Source: Pelagibacterium lentulum | Lineage (GTDB): Bacteria > Pseudomonadota > Alphaproteobacteria > Rhizobiales > Devosiaceae | Direction of reading: 5' to 3' | Assembly (NCBI RefSeq): GCF_003992625.1 | Contig: NZ_RZMW01000029.1 | Coordinates: 62,001 to 126,000, forward strand | Length of the DNA: 64,000 nt | Shown: piece after piece, positions 49,848 through 58,387 of the stretch | Numbering within the stretch: the stretch's first letter is position 1 | Layout: the number at the start of each line of letters is the position of its first letter | Notes under the pieces: generated by a model | Told to the model about the DNA's origin: nothing | Seen by the model: only the letters and a program-made list of their open reading frames with translations | Database searches by the model: none | Made by a program: the position numbers and the translations under genes

Positions 49848-49875
49848 AAAGGGCCTCAGAAACCTGAAGCCCTTT
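49848..49875 (-). terminator. terminator after csgH-like gene
   Basis: AAAGGGCCTCAG (49848-49859) and CTGAAGCCCTTT (49864-49875) pair with one mismatch and a T run follows on the minus strand, 29 bases past the csgH stop. Confidence 0.75.
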
Positions 49876-49903
49876 GTCATTTTCGATATTCTGATTTTGT
49901 CAC

Positions 49904-50311
49904 TCAGCGTGCTCCGCTGACACGCCCGCCGCATTCGTGAGTTTGCCCATTGGCATCGACCTTCAGACTGACATCATAAGCACTGGCGCCGCCCAAATTC
50001 ATCCGGCCAAGGCTGAGAATTTCACCTGCCTGGGCGCTGAAGCCGCCCCCCTGATTGATATTGGTGCTATTGCCACCGCCAGCGCTTTTCACCGAAAGGC
50101 TGTATTGTCCGTGCGTTGCGCCATCGGCCCGATAGATTGCTTCGATACCAAGCGAGCCATTATGGGGCGTCGCAATCACGTCGCAGTGAGACGCCGCCTT
50201 TTCTTCCAGAATGGAGTGCGCCTGACTTACACTGGCGACGCCGACGATTGCGGCAGCTGCTCCGGCAATGGAAATCGCATAGGCCAGATGTTTTTTGCTT
50301 TGTGTAGCCAT
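49904..50311 (-). CDS. csgH: CsgH-like curli fibre chaperone
   Basis: A 135-residue periplasmic protein. Signal peptide (MATQSKKHLAYAISIAGAAA, cleavage near SQA-HS), then a beta-sandwich domain with two cysteines (SHCDVIATPHNGSLGIEAIY; THECGGRV). The pattern YSLSVKSAGGGNSTNINQGG, FSAQAGEILSLGRMNLGG is that of alphaproteobacterial CsgH, which slows curlin aggregation in the periplasm. It sits between two curlin genes. ATG 50311 follows aggagttcc. Confidence 0.8.
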   Translation of the reverse strand: MATQSKKHLAYAISIAGAAAAIVGVASVSQAHSILEEKAASHCDVIATPHNGSLGIEAIYRADGATHGQYSLSVKSAGGGNSTNINQGGGFSAQAGEILSLGRMNLGGASAYDVSLKVDANGQTHECGGRVSGAR

Positions 50312-50383
50312 TTCTCGGAACTCCTGTGTCGGTTTTGCCGGAAAGGACGGTCTCCTTTCCGGCCTGTTGGCGCTCATGGCTGG

Positions 50384-50818
50384 TTAGCGGCAGGTCTGCA
50401 CGAAGGCAGCGACATTGCCTGAACCGCCCTGGGAGACGTTAGCCGAGCAGTTTTTGCCGACCTGAACGCCGGCGGCGATGTTGCCGTTACCGTCCTGGGT
50501 CAGAATGGAGGTGTGATTATCGCCGAACTGGCCAACACCTGCGGCGTTGTTGCGGCCGTTCTGCCGGATTTCGGAATTGTTGTAATTGCCATCCTGACCG
50601 GTGGCAGCGGTGTTGCGGCGACCGCGCTGTTCGCTGACGGCCTGATTGTACCAGCCGTTCTGCACCACGCCGATATTGTTGCGGAAGCCGGTCTGGCTGC
50701 CACCGGCGGAATGGCCGAAGCCCCACTGGTGAATAAAGACATCGTTTGCAGTTGCAGGAACTGCGGAAAAACCCATTACAGCGACGAGTACTGCCGAGAT
50801 CAAACCCTTGCGTGCCAT
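50384..50818 (-). CDS. curlin-repeat major subunit (CsgA-like)
   Basis: A 144-residue amyloid subunit. Signal peptide (MARKGLISAVLVAVMGFSAV, cleavage near ATA-ND), then about five curlin repeats: GFRNNIGVVQNGWYNQAVS, QRGRRNTAATGQDGNYNNSE, RQNGRNNAAGVGQFGDNHTS, LTQDGNGNIAAGVQVGKNCS, SQGGSGNVAAFVQTCR. Two cysteines near the end could form a disulfide. ggagagag precedes ATG 50818. csgH follows after 72 bases and may share its transcript. Confidence 0.87.
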   Translation of the reverse strand: MARKGLISAVLVAVMGFSAVPATANDVFIHQWGFGHSAGGSQTGFRNNIGVVQNGWYNQAVSEQRGRRNTAATGQDGNYNNSEIRQNGRNNAAGVGQFGDNHTSILTQDGNGNIAAGVQVGKNCSANVSQGGSGNVAAFVQTCR

Positions 50819-50980
50819 GTTCTCTCTCCTGATCCTTCTGGGCTTTTGCCCGTGTTGCGTTAGAACACGATCAGGTTTAGCGGCAGGGTTCCGAACGCGC
50901 CCTGAAGGGCGCATTCAGAATTGGTTCATGTGGCAGAATCTTCTTCAAGCCACTAATATTTATGTGTATTTAGTTTTCAC

Positions 50981-52129
50981 CTAGCTCGCGCGACGTGTTT
51001 TCAACCCATTGAGTTTATCGATGGCTTGCGCGCCAGCCGTACCGGAAAGCGGGGTCGAGGACTTTGCGGCAGGGCGCCGCCCTTCGGGCTGGAACGGCGC
51101 GTATTCGGGCCGCACAAGATCGAAAAGGTTCACATCGCCTCGCCACGCGCTCATCATATAGACCATGGCTGAAGGGTGGACGTCCTCAAACAATTGCGCA
51201 AACTCGGCAAGTGTCTTGGAGCGGTCCGCATCGTGACTTGTCGCGTGGATCAGGACCTTGAGCCCGTCATAAGATGTGCAACCAAAGGCCCGCAACACGA
51301 CGAAAAGGGCGGCCCCGCTGGTATCATGGGCGATTTCGCCACAGCGGATTTCGTCAAGCCCGGTCACTTGCTTGAGCAAATGCGTGATGCGCGGACGGCG
51401 ATTGTCGGACAACAGCTTCATAAGCGCCGTCGTGAACTCATTGGTTGCAACCGATATATGCTCGAATGTGCGCATCATCGGCGCCTGCGGCATCCGCCTG
51501 TGCGCGTAAGCGCGCAAAGTCTTGAGGCGCCCGGCTTCGGGCAGATCGAAAAAGGCCGGGGTCAAAAGCGCGGCATCGAAATCGTCGCGCTCGGAGAGCA
51601 GCCTTGCCACCTCGTGATCCATATGCGCGGAGCGGGTCAACGCGCTCAGATACGCGCCCTTGGGCTCGATTGCTGTGTTTGCGGCCAGCGCGCGATAGAT
51701 CTTGCGGCTGTTGATAGGGAATAGGCGCGCCAGCGTAGTATTGGTAAGGTCCGGGCGCTGAGCGAGCGCAGCCAGCACATCCTTGTCGCCCTTGTCGATA
51801 AGGCGCATCACAATTTCTTCGGAAATCGACTTGGTACCAATCAGGTAGTCGTTCAGCGCAGTGCCAAGGTGGTCGATCACAAGCGCTTCAAGTTCCGGCG
51901 TAAGATTGTCTGCGGTTGCCAGCGTCAGCGCTGCCTTGCTGCGTGCGGATGGCGCGGCATTGGGAAACAGGCGTTGCGCGAGTGCCTCGAACTGCTCGAT
52001 TTCCGAGCGCAGAGGGCGTGGGCGCTTGGCGAACGCATCGCAGGCCGCGACAAGCAAGGTATTGGCCCGCTCGACGCCGCCGGTCTCTACCAATAACTGA
52101 AATGTCTCATACGGCTGAAAGCCAATCAT
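50981..52129 (-). CDS. DUF2336-family protein
   Basis: A 382-residue soluble helical protein of DUF2336 type: IEQFEALAQRLFPNAAPSAR, IGTKSISEEIVMRLIDKGDK, DVLAALAQRPDLTNTTLARL, HMDHEVARLLSERDDFDAAL. Helical HEAT-like repeats suggest a scaffold. In Hyphomicrobiales such genes often accompany motility or c-di-GMP genes, but no partner is seen here. The product's function is unknown. Confidence 0.8.
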   Translation of the reverse strand: MIGFQPYETFQLLVETGGVERANTLLVAACDAFAKRPRPLRSEIEQFEALAQRLFPNAAPSARSKAALTLATADNLTPELEALVIDHLGTALNDYLIGTKSISEEIVMRLIDKGDKDVLAALAQRPDLTNTTLARLFPINSRKIYRALAANTAIEPKGAYLSALTRSAHMDHEVARLLSERDDFDAALLTPAFFDLPEAGRLKTLRAYAHRRMPQAPMMRTFEHISVATNEFTTALMKLLSDNRRPRITHLLKQVTGLDEIRCGEIAHDTSGAALFVVLRAFGCTSYDGLKVLIHATSHDADRSKTLAEFAQLFEDVHPSAMVYMMSAWRGDVNLFDLVRPEYAPFQPEGRRPAAKSSTPLSGTAGAQAIDKLNGLKTRRAS

Positions 52130-52301
52130 GGGCGACTCATTTTCGAGTTCAATTCAATTGTCGCCACTATTTCTCACAATTCGTTAGCGGACTATTAACC
52201 TTGACGAATTCTTAATGGGGCCGATCAAGAGCGATTGCGCGCCGGAATCCCGCACTGATTCCCTTTGGCTCGGGGTCGCTTTGATACGATGAGAGGTCAC
52301 A

Positions 52302-52475
52302 ATGGGTATGCTGCTTAGATTCAGTCCCAAGCCCAATCGATCAGCCAGCCGTTCAATTGCGACTGGCGCACCGATGGGCAAGGTCTTGCTGTTTACCGGC
52401 ATCCGTTACGAGCGCGGCAAGGCACCGGCCACCGCAACACCGGAAAGCACTGCACGCCGCCGACGCAAGGGCTGA
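52302..52475 (+). CDS. small conserved-type basic protein, 57 residues
   Basis: ATG at 52302 preceded by gagagg gives MGMLLRFSPKPNRSASRSIA, then TGAPMGKVLLFTGIRYERGK and a tail ending ARRRRKG. A core VLLFTGIRYERG followed by a basic tail occurs in small alphaproteobacterial proteins, as I remember it. It is too short for standard length cut-offs, starts 172 bases from the divergent DUF2336 gene, and ends 13 bases before the lipoprotein gene. Function unknown. Confidence 0.7.
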   Translation: MGMLLRFSPKPNRSASRSIATGAPMGKVLLFTGIRYERGKAPATATPESTARRRRKG

Positions 52476-52488
52476 ATAGAAATTGACC

Positions 52489-53286
52489 ATGACTATTGAT
52501 CGCGGCATCAAGGCCGCAGCAATTCTTGTTGTGTTTGCCGCTAGCCTGGGCGCTTGTGCCCGGCCGACGGGAGATTTCGGTCGCGCGGCGCCGAGCGTCA
52601 TGCACGACCAGATCATGCCAACCATCGGCGCTTCACAGGCGCGCGGGCGCGGCGAGCCGGTTTCCAATTTCAACCAGACCGATCAGGAACGTGAAATGCA
52701 CGATCGGGTCTGGCGCTTTCTTATTGCCCCGCATACCAAGGACTGGTTCTACGACACGGCGGTCGAGCTTCAGCGTACGCGGCTGACCGGAGCCACCGAC
52801 ATCAGTTTCAATCCTGACCGCTACTACAATCACCTGCGCTCAAGCGCCTTTGCGTCCTCTCGGATACGCTATCGCGCTGTCGGCAACGACATCGATATGG
52901 ATCTGGCAACGATCCCGGCCACGTTCATTGCCATTTGCAACGTGATCGAGGTGGACCGTCAGCGCGGCATCGCCGTGTCCAATGTCGGCACACCCGAGAA
53001 TGCCCAGCAAGCTGCCGCCCGAAAATGGGAAAACGATCAGAAAATCGCATGGTTCACGCGGGCGCTGGACTATCGGTATCAGGCCTACTCAATGGCGTTG
53101 GATCGCCTTCTCGTCGAAACCCCGCATGAAGAAGCCCGCATCGTCGATGAAAAACTGGCAGCACTTTCCCATTATGTGCGTCGCGCGAAGGCTCGTGACT
53201 TCTGTGGTGGCGGCTCGGGGGCGATTGTCAGCAAGAACGCGCCCATTCCCTCTCGGATCGAAAATGGACCGGTTTACCGCAAATAG
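52489..53286 (+). CDS. lipoprotein of unknown function
   Basis: A 265-residue lipoprotein. The signal peptide ends in the lipobox LGAC (residues 21-24 or so, AAAILVVFAASLGACARPTG), followed by a helical mature domain: REMHDRVWRFLIAPHTKDWF, TAVELQRTRLTGATDISFNP, AQQAAARKWENDQKIAWFTR. One possible TTG start two codons upstream. It is co-transcribed with the small gene before it. Family not recognised. Confidence 0.75.
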   Translation: MTIDRGIKAAAILVVFAASLGACARPTGDFGRAAPSVMHDQIMPTIGASQARGRGEPVSNFNQTDQEREMHDRVWRFLIAPHTKDWFYDTAVELQRTRLTGATDISFNPDRYYNHLRSSAFASSRIRYRAVGNDIDMDLATIPATFIAICNVIEVDRQRGIAVSNVGTPENAQQAAARKWENDQKIAWFTRALDYRYQAYSMALDRLLVETPHEEARIVDEKLAALSHYVRRAKARDFCGGGSGAIVSKNAPIPSRIENGPVYRK

Positions 53287-53289
53287 AGC

Positions 53290-53835
53290 CTACCGGATCG
53301 TCAGGCACCGCAATTCATCGAGGACGCGAACGTAGCGCGCGCGCATGGCGCCATGCGCGGGAGCAACACGCAGGACCACAAATATCTCGTCGGTCGGGGT
53401 CTCAACGATCAGCATGCCTTCCTCGATCTCGAAGCGCTGTTCGGCCAAGAGCCGCGTCTGGGACGGGTTGAATATCCCCATATCGAGATAACCGCTCGAG
53501 CCCGACCGGTTTGTGGTCGAATAGATGACATGCCCCTGCCTGTTGAAGATCGCAACCGACCAGAAGCCAATCGGCAACTGACCGTTCACAACGCCAGGAC
53601 CGTTCTGGAGCGAAAGCTGGCACACGCCATAAACCAGTTCGGGGTCCAGCCCCAGCGGATTGGGCTCGCCAGCCGCTATCGCATCGATCACCACAACATT
53701 TTCGTGCGCATTCAGTTCGCCGAGTCGCGTTGCAAGATCGCGCGATGCCATATCCGGCAGCGTCAGGATCACGACGAGGTGGATCAATCCACCCAGGATG
53801 ACGCCAAACAGCACCCATAAGAGAAACCGTGCCAT
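53290..53835 (-). CDS. DUF1254-type membrane-anchored protein
   Basis: A 181-residue protein with an N-terminal membrane anchor (LLWVLFGVILGGLIHLVVIL) and a mature domain typical of short DUF1254 proteins: LPIGFWSVAIFNRQGHVIYS, TTNRSGSSGYLDMGIFN. In rhizobia such genes pair with a DUF1214 gene, as here. ATG at 53835 overlaps the DUF1214 stop by one base (TGATG). It probably sits in the periplasm facing outward. Role unknown. Confidence 0.75.
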   Translation of the reverse strand: MARFLLWVLFGVILGGLIHLVVILTLPDMASRDLATRLGELNAHENVVVIDAIAAGEPNPLGLDPELVYGVCQLSLQNGPGVVNGQLPIGFWSVAIFNRQGHVIYSTTNRSGSSGYLDMGIFNPSQTRLLAEQRFEIEEGMLIVETPTDEIFVVLRVAPAHGAMRARYVRVLDELRCLTIR

Positions 53836-54407
53836 CAGCAGGCCTCCCGCGTAATCTGCGGCATTTCGGAAATCGTTGAAGTCCCACCGGAAAATATCGC
53901 AGCGTCATAAAGCGTCAGCGTCAGCCAGAACGGCCCACGACCGGCCGTCTCCAGCCAATTTCCAGCCGCGAGCCGCGGCCCGATTGCAGCATTGATCGAT
54001 CCGTCCGCACCATAGGCAATGCGTTCGCTGTGCAGGGCCGCCTGCCCATCCGGCGCTGCCATCAGCGTGCCGTCCTCGTCCGTGGCGACAATGGTCCAAA
54101 AGCTTGCCCCCGGCACCCTGCCCGTCAGCCGGTAGTTGCAGGCGAGGTCAAGCGGCTCACCTTCGTTGTCGGCAAAGGCGGTGAACTGGATACCTTCGGC
54201 CTGCCCCAGTTGCATCAATCCGGCGCGCGCCAGGTAGGCTCGCGAATAAGGATCTGGCACAGGTTGCCCGATCTGTGGCCAACCGGCCCATGGCCCTTCC
54301 CGCACGGCCCCGAATATACGCCCGTCCGTCAACGCATAATAGCTTGCGCCAAAGCCGATAGCGATGGCGACCGCAAGCATGGTCAGCAGACGAAAGATGA
54401 ATCCCAA
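53835..54407 (-). CDS. DUF1214-type membrane-anchored protein
   Basis: A 190-residue protein with an N-terminal anchor (IFRLLTMLAVAIAIGFGASY) and a DUF1214 domain: DGRIFGAVREGPWAGWPQIG, AFADNEGEPLDLACNYRLTG, ASFWTIVATDEDGTLMAAPD, and GPFWLTLTLYDAA. Translated 3 bases after the PBP1A stop, so the three genes form one operon. DUF1214 and DUF1254 usually belong together. Role unknown; a periplasmic envelope function is suggested by the operon. Confidence 0.8.
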   Translation of the reverse strand: MGFIFRLLTMLAVAIAIGFGASYYALTDGRIFGAVREGPWAGWPQIGQPVPDPYSRAYLARAGLMQLGQAEGIQFTAFADNEGEPLDLACNYRLTGRVPGASFWTIVATDEDGTLMAAPDGQAALHSERIAYGADGSINAAIGPRLAAGNWLETAGRGPFWLTLTLYDAAIFSGGTSTISEMPQITREAC

Positions 54408-54410
54408 GAC

Positions 54411-56579
54411 CTATAGACTCTCACTGTCCCAAGCAACGGGCGCACTGGCCTGATCGATATTTTCAGTGCCGCGCACCTGTGCCTGACGCATTTTCTCTGT
54501 CAGATCAAGCAGCTTGATTGCGGCCGCCGGGGCAAGGCTCGGTGGTCGCTCGGCGCCAGTCTCCCCGTCTTCATCGCCATCGGCCTGAGCGATGATGAAG
54601 GGACGCGGCTCCATCTCGACGCCAAAGAGCGGCTTCACTTCGATATTTGTATGGGCATATTCCATGAATTTCTGCCAGCTTTGTGCAGGTAGCCGCCCGC
54701 CGGTGAGCCCGACTGTCGAACGATAGTCGTCGTTTCCGTACCAGACAGCAGCGACATAATTGCCCGAGAAGCCCACATACCAGGCGTCGCGATGCGCGTT
54801 GGTGGTGCCGGTCTTGCCCGCCGTGGGCACACCTTCCACAACCGCCCGTCCGCCCGTGCCGCCATAATTGACCGCATGGAGGATATCGTTCATTGCGAGC
54901 GCGACCTGCTCATCGAGCAGCCGCACGCGGTTCCGGTCGGGATCGGCTTCATAGATGACCTCGCCCCGGAGATTTGCGATGCGGGTAACGCCGAAGGCCG
55001 TCGCCTGGTAGCCGCCATTGGCAAAGACGGCATAGGATGAGGCCATGTCGATAACGCTGACCGAAGCCACGCCCAACGCCAGTGAGCGCGTTACGGGAAA
55101 CTCGTTGCGAATGCCGAGCCGATGCGCCATTTCGGCAATCGGCTCGCGGCCCGTCTGGGTGGACAGGCGCACGGGTACGGTATTGATCGAGGCCGCCATG
55201 GCCGCGCGGATAGTGGTCGAGCCGCGATAGGAGCGGCCATAATTCTGCGGGCACCAGTTGCCGATACAGATGGGCGCATCCGAAATGCCAGTCCGTGGTG
55301 TGATGCCCAGCATCTCAAAAGCCGTCGCATAGACAAAGGGCTTGAAGGCCGAGCCCGGCTGGCGGGTCGAAGCTGTCGCCCGGTTATACTGGCTCTGCCC
55401 GTAATCGGTGCCCCCAACCATCGCCCGCACCGCACCATTGAGGTCGGTTACAACCATCGCGCCCTGCGAGACGTTAAATGCCGCGCCTTCCTCGCGCAGC
55501 ACGGAAATGATCGAGTCTTCGGCATGCCGTTGCAATTGGGGGTCGATTGTCGTGCGCACGATGAAACCGACTTCATTGCTGTCGCCCACGATCCGCTTGG
55601 TTTCCAGAAAGGCCCAATCGAGAAAATAATTTGGCGAGTTTATCTCATGGGACCGGTCGATCGCTTCAGCAGGGCGGCGGCGTGCGCCAGTGACCTGCCC
55701 TTCGGTCAGATAGCCGGCATTGACCATGTTGGAGAGCACCACATTGGCGCGGCCACGTGCTGCCGCCAGATCGATATGAGGGGCAAAGCGCGTTGGCGCC
55801 TTGTAGAGTCCTGCGAGCATAGCTGCTTCGGACAGCGAAATATCCTGCACCGGCTTGCCGAAATAATACTCGGCTGCCGCCACCACCCCGAAATTGCCCC
55901 CGCCCATATAGGCGCGGTCGAGATAGAGTTTTAAGATTTCATCCTTGCTGTAGTTGGCCTCCAGCCAGAAGGACAGGAAAAGTTCCTTGATCTTGCGTTC
56001 GATGGTGCGCTCGTTGCTCAGGAACAGATTTTTGGCCAATTGCTGGGTTATCGATGAGCCACCCTGCAAACTGGTATCGCTCTGGGTGTTGGAGACGAGC
56101 GCGCGGAAGGTTCCGATCACATCGATGCCGAAATGGTCATAAAAACGACGGTCCTCAGTCGCGAGCGTTGCGTTCACCAGATAGTCGGGAATGGCAGATA
56201 GCGGAATGGAATCATCGGCGCGGATGCCGCGCCGTCCGATTTCATTGCCATAACGGTCAAGGAAAATAACCGAATAGTCCTCTGCCCGGTTGAACTCGCC
56301 CGATGCCGTTGCATCCATGGCCGAGAGCGCAAAGGCCGTCATCAGGACCGCGCCGATAGCGGCAAAGCTGAAGCCGTCCGAGGTCAGTTCGACGAAAATG
56401 CGTTTGAATCCGCGCACGGCAAAGATGGAGAAAAAATCCTGCAGGCGGATATAAAATCGCCCGAAGGCCCGAAAGCTGTCATAAAGAGCGGAATCGAGAG
56501 CAGCATCGGCCTCCAACAGGCGGGAATTGCCTTTGGAGCGCTTTTGCTTGGTGTAAAAAGGGTCCTGCTGCTTGCTCAT
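54411..56579 (-). CDS. penicillin-binding protein 1A-type transglycosylase/transpeptidase
   Basis: A 722-residue bifunctional murein synthase. One membrane span (about 72-95), glycosyltransferase 51 domain (catalytic Glu in LATEDRRFYDHFGIDVIGTF; QGGSSITQQLAKNLFLSNER; IKELFLSFWLEANYSKDEIL). The transpeptidase has SxxK in TRQPGSAFKPFVYATAFEML, SxN in AASINTVPVRL and KTG in TAGKTGTTNAHRDAWYVGF. It builds and crosslinks peptidoglycan strands in the periplasm. The C-terminal low-complexity tail is Hyphomicrobiales-like. DUF1214 and DUF1254 genes follow. Confidence 0.94.
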   Translation of the reverse strand: MSKQQDPFYTKQKRSKGNSRLLEADAALDSALYDSFRAFGRFYIRLQDFFSIFAVRGFKRIFVELTSDGFSFAAIGAVLMTAFALSAMDATASGEFNRAEDYSVIFLDRYGNEIGRRGIRADDSIPLSAIPDYLVNATLATEDRRFYDHFGIDVIGTFRALVSNTQSDTSLQGGSSITQQLAKNLFLSNERTIERKIKELFLSFWLEANYSKDEILKLYLDRAYMGGGNFGVVAAAEYYFGKPVQDISLSEAAMLAGLYKAPTRFAPHIDLAAARGRANVVLSNMVNAGYLTEGQVTGARRRPAEAIDRSHEINSPNYFLDWAFLETKRIVGDSNEVGFIVRTTIDPQLQRHAEDSIISVLREEGAAFNVSQGAMVVTDLNGAVRAMVGGTDYGQSQYNRATASTRQPGSAFKPFVYATAFEMLGITPRTGISDAPICIGNWCPQNYGRSYRGSTTIRAAMAASINTVPVRLSTQTGREPIAEMAHRLGIRNEFPVTRSLALGVASVSVIDMASSYAVFANGGYQATAFGVTRIANLRGEVIYEADPDRNRVRLLDEQVALAMNDILHAVNYGGTGGRAVVEGVPTAGKTGTTNAHRDAWYVGFSGNYVAAVWYGNDDYRSTVGLTGGRLPAQSWQKFMEYAHTNIEVKPLFGVEMEPRPFIIAQADGDEDGETGAERPPSLAPAAAIKLLDLTEKMRQAQVRGTENIDQASAPVAWDSESL

Positions 56580-56691
56580 TGGTCCTGACGCGGTGAAGAG
56601 AACCTTTCCCTATCTTATTGCAAGTAAAGGGTTTAGGTCATCACAATTATATGTATCTCATGCTGCCACAGCGTTAATTACGGGTAGAAAC

Positions 56692-57141
56692 ATGTCCTGG
56701 TGGGACGAAAAGCCGCTTTCGGCCATGAATGACGAGGAATGGGAAGCGCTGTGCGATGGCTGCGGCAAGTGCTGCCTGCTGAAACTTGAAGATGAAGACA
56801 GCGGAGAGATCTACACCTCCGACGTCCGCTGCAAGCTGTTGGACGGCGACACATGCGCTTGCATCGATTATCCCAACCGCCAAAAAATTGTGCCCGACTG
56901 CATCAAGCTAACGCCTGAGAAGACGCTGGAAATCAAATGGATTCCGACAACCTGCGCCTATCGCCGCCTCGCGGAAGGCCGGGGCCTTGCCTGGTGGCAC
57001 CCGCTTGTTTCCGGCGACCCCAACACTGTGCATCTTGCCGGCGTATCAGTACGGGGCCGCACCATTGCCGAAGCGGATGTCGACACCGACGACTGGGAGA
57101 GCCATATCGCCGATTGGCCCCATTGGGAACCCGAAGACTGA
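56692..57141 (+). CDS. YcgN/UPF0260-family cysteine-cluster protein
   Basis: A 149-residue protein: EWEALCDGCGKCCLLKLEDE, SDVRCKLLDGDTCACIDYPN, RQKIVPDCIKLTPEKTLEIK. The cysteine spacing (CDGCGKCC...C...CACIDY...DC) is that of UPF0260 proteins, possibly iron-sulfur or zinc binding. ATG 56692; the longer upstream frame would start within the PBP1A promoter. Divergent from PBP1A. Function unknown. Confidence 0.9.
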   Translation: MSWWDEKPLSAMNDEEWEALCDGCGKCCLLKLEDEDSGEIYTSDVRCKLLDGDTCACIDYPNRQKIVPDCIKLTPEKTLEIKWIPTTCAYRRLAEGRGLAWWHPLVSGDPNTVHLAGVSVRGRTIAEADVDTDDWESHIADWPHWEPED

Positions 57142-57192
57142 TCGGCACCCTTATCGCCTGCGTACTTGACCTGATCTGTGAGGTGCAAGCCA

Positions 57193-57897
57193 ATGGCAAT
57201 ATCGGAGTCAAATCAGGGCCTTGCCGTCGTAATCGGCAGTTCTGGTGGGATTGGACGGGCGCTTGTCGATGCGTTACGTGACGCAAGCCGGTTCAATCAC
57301 GTCCTGGGATTTTCGCGTTCCAGTTCGCCGGCGATCGATCTTGCCGACGAAACAATGATCGCGTCTGCGGCCACTTATGCCGCCGGGCTGGGGCCGATCC
57401 GCCTTCTGATCTGCGCAACCGGCTTTCTTCACGGCGATGGCTTTGAGCCGGAAAAAAGCCTGCGCCAACTCGATGCCCGGCATATGGCGAAGGCTTATGC
57501 GATAAATGCTATTGGCCCTGCCCTTGTTCTGAAGCATTTCGCACCGCTCCTGCCGCGGCAAGGCCGCTCAGTCTGCGCTCTGATTTCAGCCAAGGTTGGC
57601 AGCATCTCGGACAACCACTTGGGTGGTTGGCACAGCTACCGCGCGTCCAAAGCCGCTCTTAACCAGATCGTGCGAACCACGGCCTTGGAATTGGAACGGA
57701 GTAAACCGGATGCCATTGTGTTTGCGCTTCATCCGGGCACGGTAGAAACCCGATTGTCTCGGCCCTTCTCGAAAACCGGTCTCGACGTCCAGTCCCCCGC
57801 ACAAGCCGCGCGCGCCATTCTCGATTGCGCTGAAAAAGTCCAACCGGAGGACAGTGGTAAATTTCTTGACCGAACCTATTCACCGCTGCCGTGGTGA
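57193..57897 (+). CDS. short-chain dehydrogenase/reductase (C-factor type)
   Basis: A 234-residue SDR. Nucleotide motif IGSSGGIGRALVDAL near the N-terminus; the region LLICATGFLHGDG replaces NNAG; active-site Ser in ALISAKVGSISDN and the YxxxK pair in WHSYRASKAALNQIVRTTAL. The layout resembles CsgA/C-factor-type SDRs. Starts 51 bases after the YcgN stop, so may be co-transcribed; gaggtg precedes the ATG. Substrate unknown. Confidence 0.87.
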   Translation: MAISESNQGLAVVIGSSGGIGRALVDALRDASRFNHVLGFSRSSSPAIDLADETMIASAATYAAGLGPIRLLICATGFLHGDGFEPEKSLRQLDARHMAKAYAINAIGPALVLKHFAPLLPRQGRSVCALISAKVGSISDNHLGGWHSYRASKAALNQIVRTTALELERSKPDAIVFALHPGTVETRLSRPFSKTGLDVQSPAQAARAILDCAEKVQPEDSGKFLDRTYSPLPW

Positions 57898-57901
57898 CGT
57901 C

Positions 57902-58243
57902 CTACTGTTCGATGATATCGACGCCCACATCGCTGTTTCTGGTTTCGACCGCGAGCACCCATAGGTCGGGATCGAAGTCGGTTTCCCGCCGGATGCGATC
58001 CATGATCGTCAGCGGGTCCTGACGGTCGTAGCGGACAACGAATTTGCGTTCGCCGTGACGCTCGCCAAGGACGGCTGACGAAGCTGGCACCATCAGCGTG
58101 CGCGTACCGTTAAGATGATCAATCTCGATCCATATCTGGCCGGCTATAGGGTCGCCTCTGCGCGCGACAACGCACAAATTACCCAGGTCGTTATGGCGCC
58201 GGACAAAGGCCGCGCACCAGATATCGCTGCGCAATTGGTCCAT
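57902..58243 (-). CDS. DUF1491-family protein
   Basis: A 113-residue alpha-beta protein: MDQLRSDIWCAAFVRRHNDL, GNLCVVARRGDPIAGQIWIE, IMDRIRRETDFDPDLWVLAV, matching DUF1491. It follows the peptidoglycan-binding gene on the same strand, an arrangement often seen in Hyphomicrobiales, but here a repeat element separates them. ATG 58243; no clear ribosome site. Function unknown. Confidence 0.82.
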   Translation of the reverse strand: MDQLRSDIWCAAFVRRHNDLGNLCVVARRGDPIAGQIWIEIDHLNGTRTLMVPASSAVLGERHGERKFVVRYDRQDPLTIMDRIRRETDFDPDLWVLAVETRNSDVGVDIIEQ

Positions 58244-58284
58244 GATGATCGGCCTTGTGCATAAAAATTGAAGCGACAGACAAA

Positions 58285-58386
58285 GCGTGTCCAGGAAAAG
58301 TGTAAACGGTTTTCCGGTTCGGACACGCGACAAAACAAGAAGTTAGGGCAAGTCTGCGATTCAATGAAAAGCAGACTTGCCCTAGC
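58285..58386 (+). repeat. mosaic palindromic repeat, copy 2
   Basis: GCGTGTCC (58285-58292) and GGACACGC (58321-58328) flank AGGAAAAGTGTAAACGGTTT. GACAAAACAA and AGTTAG follow, then a hairpin with GGGCAAGTCTGC and GCAGACTTGCCC arms around GATTCAATGAAAA. The second hairpin may terminate the peptidoglycan-binding protein gene that ends at 58388. Confidence 0.8.
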
Positions 58387-58387
58387 C

